Of a DNA stretch of 64,000 nucleotides, positions 18,969 through 31,400 are shown piece after piece (position 1 is the first letter of the stretch; each line of letters opens with the position of its first letter). Location: assembly GCA_039654915.1 (NCBI GenBank), contig CM077597.1, forward strand, positions 30,044,001-30,108,000, given 5' to 3'. A program made the translations under genes and the position numbers. The notes under the pieces are model-generated. The model was not told the DNA's origin. It made no database searches and was given only the letters and a program-made list of their open reading frames with translations. The DNA is from Aquilaria yunnanensis. Lineage: Eukaryota > Streptophyta > Magnoliopsida > Malvales > Thymelaeaceae.

Positions 18969-21911
18969 CTGTAGCCATATTTAATACATTTAGCCTCCCG
19001 CTTGTGATTCAAAACAAATATATTATATGCATCATGAAGCTGAAGATATTCTACAAGGCTTGTGAAAACAACATCCATCAGGTCCACATCTACTTTCCAA
19101 ACAAACTCTACATCATCCCTATCATCAAGAAACAGATTATCAGCTTATGTAGTTAAGAGATCTCCATAGCCAAATCTGTAACAACATGTATTGGAGGTAA
19201 AGATATTCCAGAAATCAGATGAATGTGTAATGCAAGACAAGTCGTCTTGTGCTGAGGAGCATATAGCACAAGCCGAGTTACAAAATTTTCCCTAAAGCAC
19301 AACTACATCAATGCAAAGACTTCTAAGATTGATATTTGGACATCCTAGAAAGAAAATGACGCAACCATAGAAGCATACAATATAACTTAGGTCTTGAGAT
19401 AAAAGGCTAAAGCCTTGGAAAGAGAGGAAATTCTCAGAATTTTTATTGATGAAATCATTCATAATTGATATGCGAACACCACTTATGAGGCTTTATATAG
19501 AGCCTTGGCCGACAGCCCTTAACTAGACTCTCATTAGGATTATTTAATATAGTGCTAAGAGAAATAGGAATACTACACCCGTAGGCAACAGCTAAACTAG
19601 GCTCCTATCAGAGCAATTAATTAAACCCCTATAGAAATTGGAGTACTGAACCGAGCTAACTTTTTCAGGAAAAGAACTCCATGAATCCTAGTTGACTGTA
19701 GAAGGCTAGAAGCCCTAACTAATAGGAGTAATATAATCAGTTAAGACTATTTAACCAAATAAACTCTAAAATAATTCTTAAACTGAGAAAATAAAACACC
19801 CATAAAAAGTAATTAAGAAAATTAAAATAAAATACAAAAGTGTAGTTTTGCTGGAATCAGAGATCTTCTAAAGGTATGTACAGAGCTGTAATCCATCCAA
19901 CAACTGGAGACTTAGGAATTATCAAGAAAAATTAGTTTTCAGTCATTTTTACACTGTAATAAGCCTAGTTGGTGCTTAACATCCCCGGGATGTGAATCAA
20001 GTTTCCTCCATCCCACCCTAGCATCCTCAAGTTTCAGAGCATACCAGAAAGGAGAAAACATAAACTAAAAGCACAATCAACTCAAAAACCCCAAAAAGAA
20101 CTCTCTACACTACCATACACCAAGTTCAAACTACTAACAAATACCATATCTCTCATCATATATGGATAGTGTCATATGCTAAACAGTTGCACAATAAATA
20201 TAGGTCACCTGTCAACTGATATATCATCTCTTCGGGCAAAAACTTTAGTGGCTTGCTCAATTACAGATGTCACCTTCTCACCCATTTGAATTAAATGAAC
20301 AAAGAAACTGTGGAATAATAATAACAAAGTTAATAATAGCCCATTTCAGCTTCTATAAATATCCATTCTAGTCAAAATGAATCAAGAAATAAAGCAGTTT
20401 AACATACATGAATGAGAGGAAGAGAAGAACAAAGAAAGCAATGAAATTACTTGTAGCTAATGTGACTGATGATTGGAAGATGTCGATGTTGCCTTCTGCC
20501 AACATTTATTCTGTAAAATGGAGTGAGAACTTCTTCAATTTGTGGAACTCGTGAATCCTCAAAGATGTGATCAATTTTCATGAACCAACGCTCTAGTTCT
20601 TCTGGATGAACGTTGAACTCTAAATTGGATAAACAACAAAGTCAAATATTTCATCACTTATTCCATATCGAAACTCAGGCTAATAGAAGAGAGAAACAAT
20701 GAACTAATAAATGAAGTAAAAAGTGCGTACCTTGGTTCCCTTTTCCTTCAAATCCTACGAGAATGAAGTTGACAGGGACAGGAAGGTACAAAGAATCAGC
20801 TTCAAGAAGCCTCAGGTAATTTGCAATGTTGCCTGAAAGAGAAGTAACAAATCATTCTGTTATTAATTGTGCGATACAATAAATCTCTTCATAGTTTCAT
20901 ATACCGATAACAGTGTACCACCAGCAAACTTGCAAAAGAAAATTGTAATATAGATATAATATTTTTCATATCCTAAGCAAATACAATTTCAAGTTTGAGA
21001 AACTTGTGTCTTTCGATCCAATAATCCCCTAATAAAACATATAAGCAGAGAATTTGAAGTTGCGAGATAAGATAGGAAGTAATGAAACAAGAAACCCAAC
21101 AAAATAAATAACAAACCTCACCTAAGAGACATGCAAATCATTTCCCGTTAATATTTATAAACATATAGAACAAACAGAACAAAGTATATCCTGACCTTGA
21201 GATGGGATGATCTTGAACTTCCCCTAAACTTTTACATGAAGGGAAGGGTATAAATACAAAAATATTATTTAATCATACACCATACAAGACCAGAGTAGCA
21301 ACATTTGCAAATAAATAACTACCAACCACTTTTCTTAATCTACTATCCAGCGACTATAAGTTCTTTAAATCATAATGCTTTGACCCAATAAATTTCAAAA
21401 TAAAATAAAAAAACGCAATCTCAAAGTGATCCCTATTTTCCTAAACAAGTAAATTTTGCTAATACTGCAATGAGGATGATAATTTCTTAACATTCAGTAT
21501 CACAGGAAACAATAATAGAAATAAACCCACTGTAATGGTTTTGGAAATGGCGAAGCACAATGCACAGTGACACCAGGTATCAGCAATCAGAAAAAATCAG
21601 AGGTAAAAGAAATTACCATAGCCAGAGTGGCATCCCTTTCTCTTGGCCTCCTTCATACGGCGTGCACGGGATCTGGAATGAATCTTAGTTGGCTTCCTGA
21701 TTATAAAAGTGACCTCGATTGTGGAGGAAGAAGAAGTAGCGTCGGCCCAAGCGACGAGCCAGCGACCATCTTCAGCAGAAGAACGAAGCTTGATGGCTAG
21801 AAGTGGTGGAAGGAAGCCGGTGCGCGTTGACTGAAGGGTTTGGATCAAGACCAGCAGCAGAGATACGAAGCAGTTCTCGATTCCTCTCACGTATTGCAAC
21901 TCCAATTCCAT
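18969..21911 (-). CDS. 5' half of a conserved plant secretory/membrane protein gene (possibly SPOT1/At5g58100-related), interrupted by the retrotransposon
   Basis: Visible exons: 1 (start 21911 or 22043, end 21617), 2 (20731-20832), 3 (20451-20619), 4 (20209-20307), 5 (18969-19118). All four junctions have GT donors and AG acceptors, and the reading phase carries through. Motifs include [20 protein letters not shown] in exon 2, [16 protein letters not shown] in exon 3, [15 protein letters not shown] in exon 4 and [13 protein letters not shown] in exon 5. I recognise these as a conserved uncharacterised plant family, but the SPOT1 link is from memory and uncertain. Exon 1 has a hydrophobic run ([13 protein letters not shown]) that could be a signal peptide; it is the least certain exon. 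The remaining exons must lie left of the retrotransposon, outside the window. The element would have to be spliced out within one very large intron. Confidence 0.7.
19390..19981 (-). repeat. LTR-like fragment in intron 4 of the host gene
   Basis: In the minus direction it starts TGTTAAGCACCAAC and contains a CTCTATATAAAGCC TATA region and an ATCAATAAAA polyadenylation-like signal, in promoter-to-R order as in a copia LTR. The far end and target duplication were not found. Confidence 0.4.
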
Positions 21912-22155
21912 GGAGAGACGCAGATTGAATTGGAATAGTGTCACTTTTGCTGAAGCTAACCGAAGACGAAGAGAAAGCTGAGAAGCGAAGCGGGCCAAAG
22001 AGGTGAGACAGCGACAAGACGGGGACGCGATGCTGCAAGGCACAAAGGCTAAGTGAACAAAGCGGCAGAGAAGGAGGAAATGGGGGAGAAGCAGAGGAGA
22101 GTGTAGATGGGAGAAAGACGAAGCGGCAGGGTGAGGGGGAAAGGGTAGGGTAGGG

Positions 22156-22167
22156 CATTTATATATA
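22156..22167 (-). promoter_or_regulatory. Candidate TATA box of the interrupted host gene
   Basis: TATATATAAATG on the minus strand upstream of a pyrimidine-rich leader. AT-rich microsatellites begin next to it, so a chance match is possible. Confidence 0.35.
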
Positions 22168-22196
22168 TTTATTTAGGGTTATGGGTCTATTTTGGG

Positions 22197-22234
22197 CTTA
22201 TATATATATATATATATATATTATAACATATATA

Positions 22235-22265
<31 letters not shown>

Positions 22266-22906
22266 TACAATTTGTATTGTGTATGAATATAAATATTAAC
22301 ATATTTATAGAGTGAAATTAAAAATTATGGTTTTAATATATATGGTGAGATTGAATATCCTAAAATATATTATTATTATTATTATTATTATATGAAATTT
22401 CAATATAAGATATATAAATAATAATAATATTAACAATAATATATAAATATGATACATATGATACATTAATTGATGTGTGTATGTATGTGTATAGTATATA
22501 TTTAATGTATATATATGATATATCTTAAGTACATATTCTCATATATGATGCATTATACTATTATTATTATTATTATTATTATGTGTATGACAATGCATAT
22601 TATTATTATTTGTAAAAAATGTTTTAAAAAATATTCTTTTACTTTCTAAAATTTTAAAACTGTACTTTGTAAAATATATAAATTCATATATGATTATTAT
22701 ATGACATATTTCAAATATATATATGATTTTATTTTTAATAATAACAATAATAGTAAGTCTTATATTTAAAACTAAACATATTATTATTGTAATAAACAAT
22801 ATATAAATATGATACATTATGTAATGTATGTATGTATCATATATATATTTACTGTATACATATGATATAAGTGAAGTATATATTCTTATAGATGATACAT
22901 ATTATT

Positions 22907-22939
<33 letters not shown>

Positions 22940-22960
22940 GAAAATATAATAATATATTAT
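22197..22960. repeat. AT-rich microsatellite block
   Basis: It contains (TA)n at about 22197-22222 and (ATA/TAT/ATT)n runs at about 22231-22262, 22370-22391, 22558-22580 and 22906-22940. No gene is seen. Confidence 0.85.
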
Positions 22961-22969
22961 TATAATTAC

Positions 22970-23285
22970 CAACGCGTGTTACCAACGTGCATGCCCGTTG
23001 GAAATTACTAACATGCACGCGCGTTGATAGTTACCAACGTGCATGTGCGTTGGCCAATTTACCAACGCGCATGCGCGTTGATAGTTGCCAACGTGCATGC
23101 GCATTGGTAATTGCCAACGTGCATAAGCGTTGGTAATTTGCCCGTTGGAAAATGGTTGATTTACCAACACGCTGACATGTTGGTAAATTTTAATTTTTTT
23201 TACCAACGGTTTTACGCATTGGAAATTACCAACGTGCTGGCCGTTGGTAATTTACCCGTTGGAAAACATGGTGTTTTTAGTAGTG
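22970..23285. mobile_element. One end of a CACTA (En/Spm-like) transposon with palindromic subterminal repeats
   Basis: The right terminus, read on the minus strand, is CACTACTAAAAACACC at 23285, the canonical CACTA start. Inside it lie about ten copies of CCAACG-(G/T)GCATG-type units facing CGTTGG, as expected for transposase-binding subterminal repeats. The other terminus was not found, so the element is truncated or its left end is degraded. Confidence 0.6.
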
Positions 23286-25479
23286 TATGATTCAAGCTTT
23301 GTTCAAATCCTAAAAAAACAATGCTTGGATAATCACTCAAGCTCGGGATAATCACCTCGAACTTGTCCTTTTCTCCCTTCTTAGGTTTGTTTTTCTGACT
23401 CATATGCATTCTAAATAAAATTGATTAGTTGTCTCTTTTGTTAGAATCCTTGTTATCTATTGGTAAGTTCTGATAATCTTTTTGTGCTTTATATCCTCTT
23501 TTTGAGCTCGCACTAACTCAAGTATCGAAGTATTTTATCCGGAGACATAACTTTAGCCCCTCCAAACCTCATCTTTTATTGCAGGTTCAATCATTTTTAA
23601 GGTCCCTTATAGCTCGCTCAGCTTCACCTTGTATCCAAAACATAATGTTATTGCTGGCATCTTTGTTTCTAATTTTGTAAAGATGGCAATAAGCAAAAAT
23701 AAAATGTGAAAAAAGAAAGAAAAAGAATGCATTTACATTAGGAAGTCTGGAAATCATTTTTTATTGATAAAGGAGAAAAATTCATACAAAAAAAATTACT
23801 TTGCAAGAATATTAATCAAATTTTAATAATTAAGTAAATGAAGTAGTACGTTTGAAAAGAAATTAGTTATAAAAAATAAAATAAAATCAAATACAATACA
23901 GTGAGCAGTTTTTAAAAACACATATAGAGTAATTTTATCCTACCCATTAACAAAAAAAACTAGTTCTTTGTCTCTTTCTCAGAGTGAGTTCCATAAGGTT
24001 ATGTGACAAAATTACTTGTTTCTGTATGCATTTAAATAATGTATTATTTAATTTTTAATTTTCATTTTTGATAATTTTTCATTTATAATCAATGTCATTT
24101 AAAAACTAGCACTATATCTACCTAATAATTACTTGAATAACTTTTTTCGAAGATAATTAATTTTTTATGATTTTTTGCTACTAGGCTAATAAAAGAAGAA
24201 CCAATAATAAATACTTACTTTTTCAAAAAAATCTATATATATCTATATATATTTTAATAAAAGTAAAATCAGTCTTCACAATCACATTTCTCCAAAATAT
24301 ATGAAAAATTACTGTACTGCCACGTTAAATTTACCTACACACTCATATGGCAGCATACAATAGAAAAAGGAAACTAAGAATACCTTCAAACTGTCAAAAA
24401 ATGTCTAACTGTCTGACATGTTTTTTTAGTAATATTATATTTGCTTTTTTTTTCTTAGCAGCCTTTTGTTTGTGTATAATAATATTTTAATGTTTGAATA
24501 CAAACCTGACTGTATAGAAATATATTTCTGGGAAATGATTACATATATAATATATTTATACATGGTTATGTTTTTGGCATTAAATTTGTTGGAGGGCCAA
24601 AATTTGAAATTTGAAATTAACTTGTTAGAAAAGTTACTTTTATTCTTCTAAATTATTCTTCTTCGTTTTTTTTTGTTTTAAAAAAAAAAAAAGAAATCTC
24701 ATGGTACTAATTTTTTTTTATCATAATGGGGCAATAATTTATTTAATTGGTTAGTTGCTACTTTCTTCTGGAATTGATAAAACTACACGAACGTTCATAA
24801 TCATGGGCCTTATTTTTATAATAGTTAATTATGCACCATATAAATTATTAAAAAAACACACTGCTCAGTTAATTAGTCGTGCTCTCCTATATAATGATAG
24901 ATTTTAAGTATTACGTATTCATAATCTTCATTGTTCGTATACTTTAATTTGCAAAATTGTATCTTTCCATTGAGAGTCTTGGTCGATTCTGGCAACTTGC
25001 ATGAGTTATAAACTAAATTTGTCCATATTAAACAAAATAAAATGAAAATTAAAAGGAAAACAGAAAAGTGTTCTTTAATAATTACAAAAAAAAAAAAGAA
25101 GATAATTTCTCTAAAAAGTAATCGTATAAGATCAAAATGAAATATATATATATTTGTATACATGAAACAAGATCAATACGAAATCCTAGCGGCCGGGAAA
25201 ACACAAGCTTAGTGCATGGACATTATTTTAATCTATATTTATTGTCAATCATTATTGTAATTAATTAGTGTGAATCGATTGGAAATCGATATGTCAAAAC
25301 CAATATTTTTTAATATTTGTGTTATTATTGTTGAATATATAGAAACACGACTCTGCAATGAAATGCGCAGAAAAAAATATTTTCTAAGATGAATTTGTAT
25401 TTCTATATGATATCAATTTAAAATATATAGATTTAGATACTCCCAAATATTTTTTCCAGGCAGAAAAGAAAAAAAACTA
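23286..25479. other. AT-rich intergenic stretch, no gene supported
   Basis: A short minus-strand frame at 23409-23290 (MSQKNKPKKGEKDKFEVIIP) runs into the CACTA end and might be a gene remnant, but no domain is recognised. The rest is AT-rich with only short frames. Confidence 0.4.
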
Positions 25480-26455
25480 ATATAAAAGCGCAATAATCTA
25501 GTACCTAATGGGTGATCTTCAAATATTTCATGATATACAACTTTTTTTTGTGCAATCCACAAGGTCATTTTGCTCATTTTTTTATCAGAATCTTCAATCC
25601 TTCTTGTGATGTTGCTCACAATAATGCAAAATAGAATTACATGTGTGAAAACACGGGTTTTGGTAAATACAAGTCAACTTTTTGGGAAAGTTTGTCTCTG
25701 AGTTTTATTTATAGTTATTGTATAGTAAAGTTGAAGTGGAAATATCTGTGTTGAAGAGTGAAAGGCCATTTAGTGGTCAATGCTTGTCTGACAGTGCGGG
25801 GTATATATGTTTTTGACCCGGCTTGAGTACCACAAAGTATAACAATCTCTATAATACTTTGAGTAATCTTCGTTACAATTAAACATGTACCATTACAGAA
25901 CTTGTTCAATAGATTTAAATTTTTGAGTAACATTACTGGCTTGTCAATTTTGAGCCTCAAAGCATGATGTGGCATGCCATTTAGTTGAAGGGAATTCAAA
26001 AATTCAATAGGGTATAAAATATCATGATCAGCATTATTTCTTTCTGCTAATGATATTGAATCATGAGATTCAAGACTAAGCAAAATGTTTTCTTCTCTAG
26101 GGATTAAAACAACATATAATTATTAAGATTAGTAACGGTATCGTTCTAAGGAGTAGTGATAGCTCTTTCTTGTAAATATTCTTTGCAATGTATTTGGGAA
26201 AAATCATCATAGATTGTATGAACAATAGATTTAATTGGGTCATCTGATGGATCCATGAATAAATCTGATGGAATTTTAATCCAATTAGAGTTAATGTCAT
26301 GGGTTTAGGCATCAACATGTAAAGATTTACTCCTACAACCAACTGCTAGTAACCAATCATTAAATTCACATATTTCTTTTTCTAATTATTGTGAAGAATT
26401 TTCTCTTAGACATATGTTTTTCTTCAAAGTATAAATTTTATAATAATTCCAAAGA
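25480..26455 (-). pseudogene. Helitron helicase C-terminal remnant (minus strand)
   Basis: The open piece 26083-25715 contains YPIEFLNSLQLNGMPHHAL, the family block LNKFCNGTCLIV, and YIPR followed by TKWPFTLQHR. Further down, with stops, come LYLPKPVFSH and TSQEGLKIL. This is the end of the Helitron SF1 helicase (domains V-VI). Upstream, 26342-26097 gives decayed matches to the preceding region (QIYSWIHQMTQ, FPKYI). Several stops make it non-functional. Confidence 0.75.
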
Positions 26456-26460
26456 TATAA

Positions 26461-27163
26461 TGTAACATCCCCCACATCCCACATGGGAGAAATGTGAGAA
26501 GCTTTATGTAGATATATAGATTCAAGTTCCAGAGCATAAGCACCAAAAGTTTATCATTTTTCAATGGATAGCCCATGTGGTGTGGGCGGATGTTCCATTG
26601 ACCAGTTCTGGGCTTGGGTCTTATAGATGGTATCAGAGCATGAGAATGGTTAAAAGTATATGGTTGCGTCTGCCAGTATGGGATGAGAGAACTTCCTTAT
26701 ACTCAGAGTCTATATTCGTACTTAGCACTTATCCTTTCCATAAAAAATAGCTCATATAGAGTGGGCAGGTGTTCCGTTGACCAGTTCTGGACTTAGTTCA
26801 TTACAAATGGTATCAAAGCGTGCTTGGGACGATGATGATGTAGCATACTGGGTGTGCACTTCCATCATCTACTTGGTTGATCATGGATTAGAAAGATTAC
26901 TTGGCTAGGGGTCAAGTAATCCGATTAGAGAAGTTACTGGTTTAGGGGATCAAGTAATCCAATTTAACCTCAACAAGGATATTGCGTACGTAAGGGGGGG
27001 AGTTTGTAACCACCCATATCCCATATGGGAGAAATGTGAGAGGCCTTATGTGGATACATAGGCTCATGTTCCAGAGCATAAACACCTATATCCTTTTCTA
27101 AAGGATAACCCATGTGATGTGAGCAGGTGTTCTGTCTACCAGTTCTGGACTTGGGCCATTACA
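26461..27163 (+). mobile_element. TRIM element (miniature LTR retrotransposon), compound
   Basis: LTRs of about 160 bp at 26461-26625 (TGTAACATCCCCCACATC) and 27005-27163 flank a short non-coding interior. The PBS TGGTATCAGAGC (tRNA-Met type) is at 26628-26639 and a PPT AAGGGGGGAGT lies before the second LTR. A third partial LTR plus a second PBS-like TGGTATCAAAGC (26808-26819) lies between them, so the element is a tandem or recombined form. Flanking 5-mers do not match. Confidence 0.75.
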
Positions 27164-28480
27164 ATTTGCCATTTAGTTTATTGGATTTGGGGTTAGGGTT
27201 TAGTATTTTGGGTTCCCTTGTGAATATGTTTCCCATTTACTAAATTAGGCCAAAGAATACTTTGGTTGTAATTTTAATCATGTTTAGATATTGTTTATGT
27301 TTAATGTTGATTCCAAAACATATGATATTATTAAAATGTATGGACAACACATAGTAGAAGGCATAAAAAATTAATAGAATAAGTTTGCCTATTTTGTGCT
27401 AAATAACCTAATGCATAATAACCAAGTAGCAAAACCTATGAACTGATTTAATTAAGTAAATAACCCAGCAGCAAGACCTATAAATTGATTTAATTAAGTT
27501 ACTATGTATTCTTATTTAGTTAATATTTTCCTTTTTTTTTTCCTTTTATATGTTATATTTATTGACTATTTTTTGTCCTTCAAATCGTTGTTATTTTGTT
27601 TTTGTTTCTTGGTAATAACTTCATTTAATGCATTTCGTTTGCCTTTCATAATACCCTATTTGTATTTGCTAAAATTCCTATCTCATACAAGTTTATATGT
27701 CATTTATATTAATATTCTTTCATTTTTTTTTACATTTCTAAGGATATGGATTCTCATCCTTGAAGCACGTAACATTGACCTATAATGTGCTCGTTGACAA
27801 GCTCACCATTCTACTCCAGTTATAGTGAATCGTAAGTGTAACATATCGGCTACACAAAACCGTTCTTCTACTTCTCAATTACCCATTGCTTGAGTTGATT
27901 CCTCATGTTGAACTCCACTTTCTTTTGCTATTCTGACTCATTTGGAGTCTAATATTTCATCATCTTGACATTCTCTTATTGATATATCAAATTGTCCACC
28001 CTCTGATGGCAACTTTATGAATTCTCATTTTGCCACTAACCAACATGGTGACAATACCACTTCTTTAACATCTCATTCCTAATCATTACAGATTATTCCT
28101 AGAACTTTTAAAGTATGAGAGAGTTCATTTGCTACTACAAGGCATTCAAAGAGTCAAAGAAGAATACCTCCTCAATTTAAACTGTCCCTATCACACCATT
28201 TAATGATTTCCCACATGATATTCTAGATATATTTGTATTATCTATCAAATATATCCATCTTTTTCAATCACTTTCTTCTCGTATAAATACATATCTTGTC
28301 TTACCATACACCACTATGATGTGAATGCCCTAGCTCTGGAATAATTTTAGCAACTTATTATTAATGGCCAACAATTTAATTCAGATGATCATCAACATAT
28401 GCTCTCTTTTGTTATCACCTTACTATACTCCTTATACCATTTTATACCTATGCTAATTTTATTACACAACCTAGGGACAT
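27164..28480 (+). other. Region before the plus-strand Helitron, no clear gene
   Basis: AT-rich; short plus-strand frames with no domain. The last 500 bases may be decayed Helitron upstream sequence. Confidence 0.35.
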
Positions 28481-31400
28481 GTTTTGAGTATGAAGATTTT
28501 GGTCCTCCAAACTGTATTTGTTCCCATTGTAGGGCGATTGTGTGGTAAAAGAAGTAATAAGTCCCACCACAGTAATAACCCTAAATTCTTTTTATGTTGC
28601 CAAAAAGGCAAGGTTTTCATTTCTCATTCCCTGCTGCTACCAGAATTCATTCGTCATTTGTTTGACTATACTAGGGATGAGTTATCAAAGTATTTCAACT
28701 GACATATACGAGAATTTAATTGTAGATTTTCTTTCACTTCAATTGGTGCAAATATGGATTTGAGTACACGTGATGGACAAGGTCCACCAAGATTTAGATC
28801 TTCTAGAATGAGTCACCACCACATTGCTTTTTTTATATCCTAACAAGGGAGATCATCGTTGATTTCCTCAACTACACATGTATGATATTGAGCATAAGAC
28901 ATACAACCGGATAATGAGCTCATTGATGAAACTTACACTAAGTATGATCAAATCATTATTGATGGTTTAATACAGATGTTTGATAAGCATAATGAACTGG
29001 TAAGATTTTTCGAAATGGTATGTGATTGAGTGGTTTATACAACATAGCCTCCTGTACATATATGACTTCTAAGTTCTAGGGGATGAGATAGATGATATAA
29101 ATTGCCTACTTCTAACAAAGTTGCTTGTTTATTTGATGGCATTAATAAGGAGAATGCTAACCATTGAGATATATTGTATTATCCATGGAATTTTGAACCC
29201 TATACAATTGACCTTTTCCACCTAAAAAATTATGCTCTACATTTCCCTTTATTTCTTATATATGGAGAATGTAGTTACCATCTAGAAAAATGTTATGCTC
29301 AAGAGAATGGCTAATTATTTCAAATAGGGATTATAACTCCGAGGGGGTTTTATGTATTTTACATGCAACAACACCATAATATTCATTCTCTAATCCTCAT
29401 AGGTGGTTAATCATTCCATGAATATGTGGATACTTATTATGTAACTTTTGAATCATGGTTTCACTGGCTAAGAATGAACCCAGACCGTTTTCATGCTAAA
29501 ATCTTATGTAGGTTACAAGAAATAGTAAGTCGAGGTAACACAAATTTTTCCTTGTGTGATGAGAGAACTGTAACACCCTCATGTTCCATATAGGGTAAAT
29601 GTGAAAAGTCTTATGTGGATTTATAAACATAAGTTCTAGAATATATCATTTTTTATAAAGGATAGCCGATGTGGTGTGAGTAGGTGTTCTGTTGACCGAT
29701 TTTGGACTTGGGTCATTAAAGTTGATATCAGAGCCGACCTAAGATCATGATGGTATGGCATATAGGGTGTCCACATGCACCATCTACCAAAGCTGATCTT
29801 GCATTAGAAAGATTACTTGGCAAGGCCAAGTAATCCGATTAAAGAGGTTAATGGTCTAGGGGACTGTAATCCGAGTGACCCCCAACATGGACATTGGGAA
29901 CGTAAGGGAAGAGTTTGTAACACCCCCATATCCTATATAAGGGAAATGTTAGAAGCCTTTTGTGATTAGCACTTATCATTTTCACAACAGATAGCCCATA
30001 TGGTGTGGGCAGATGTTCTATCGACCAGCTCTGGACTTGAGTCATTACAAGAACCATTCAATCATCTTATTTTATTGGGGGTCCAAGGTATATGATACAA
30101 AATTATAAAAAATTAATGGCTTTATGTTGGGTTATGGGGCACCCTGATTTATTTATCACCTACACCTGTAACCTAAAATGGCAAAAAATTTAGCACTTTA
30201 ATTAATTAATCCCTGGCTAACCCTTTGAAGATAGACCTGACATCATGGATTGTGTATTCATGATGAAGGTCTACCATTTAGGGTAAGATATAACTTAAGG
30301 GAGACACTTCAGATGTGTCATTAGTGATACTTGCAATACTGAGGTTTGGCCCATACTCATAGTGCCCTTTTCCTTCATCCTGATAACAAAATCAACACTT
30401 CTACTAAAAATTGATCATTTCATTTCTATGAAATTGTTGGACAAAGATAATGACCCAATGGGATATAGGGCGGTTGTTAGCCACATGCTTCATGGTCCAT
30501 GTGGGGCTGCCAACCTACGGTGCCCATGCATGGTCAACAATTTCTACTCAAAACACTACCCACGGTCTTTCCAGAATAAGACGACCATTAACGAAGATGG
30601 TTTTTCTCTTTATCATCAAAGGCGTAATAATCATTTTGTAGTCCATAATGGGATACCATTGGATAATCATTAACGTAGTGCCATATAACCATGTCCACTA
30701 TGTTAAGAATGATTGTCACGTTAATATAGAGCTAACTAATGTGGATATGTATGTCAAGTACTGTGTGTAAATATGTTTGCAAGGGTGCTTGCATGTCAAC
30801 TATTATTTTGAAAAGTGGTTCTACTAGTCAACATAACATGAATAAGCTAGGTGGAATTGAACATGATGACAACAAGGGGTATATGGATTGTAGGTTTGTT
30901 TCAGCATCTGATGCAATATGGTGTATTTTTTAATTCTTCATCCATGAGCATCATCATTCTATAAAGAGAATGTCTTTCCATTTACCCAATGAGTAGAATG
31001 TGATGTATGAAAAGGGTGAAAACCTTCGTGATGTCATTCATGCACACAAGGAAAGCATTACAAAGTTTAAGGTTTGGATGCATTGTAATTCTCATAATGA
31101 CCTCGCTGCTACCTTGACATACATTCAGTTCCTTGAGCATTTTGTCTAGAATAGGCAAATAAAAATGTGGACATGTCATCATAGAGGATGAAGTATATGG
31201 AGATTATACTTTGTTCACTTGACTATAGGAGAAAAATTTTACTTGAACATGCTTCTGAATGTTGTTAAAGGTCCATTATCATATGATGAAATTCACACAG
31301 TCCATGGGGTTTTGTACCCAACATATAGAGAAGTATGTTTTGCATTTGGTCTTCAAAGGGTAACGGAGAATGGAATCAGTGTTTCCATGAGGCAGTTGAG

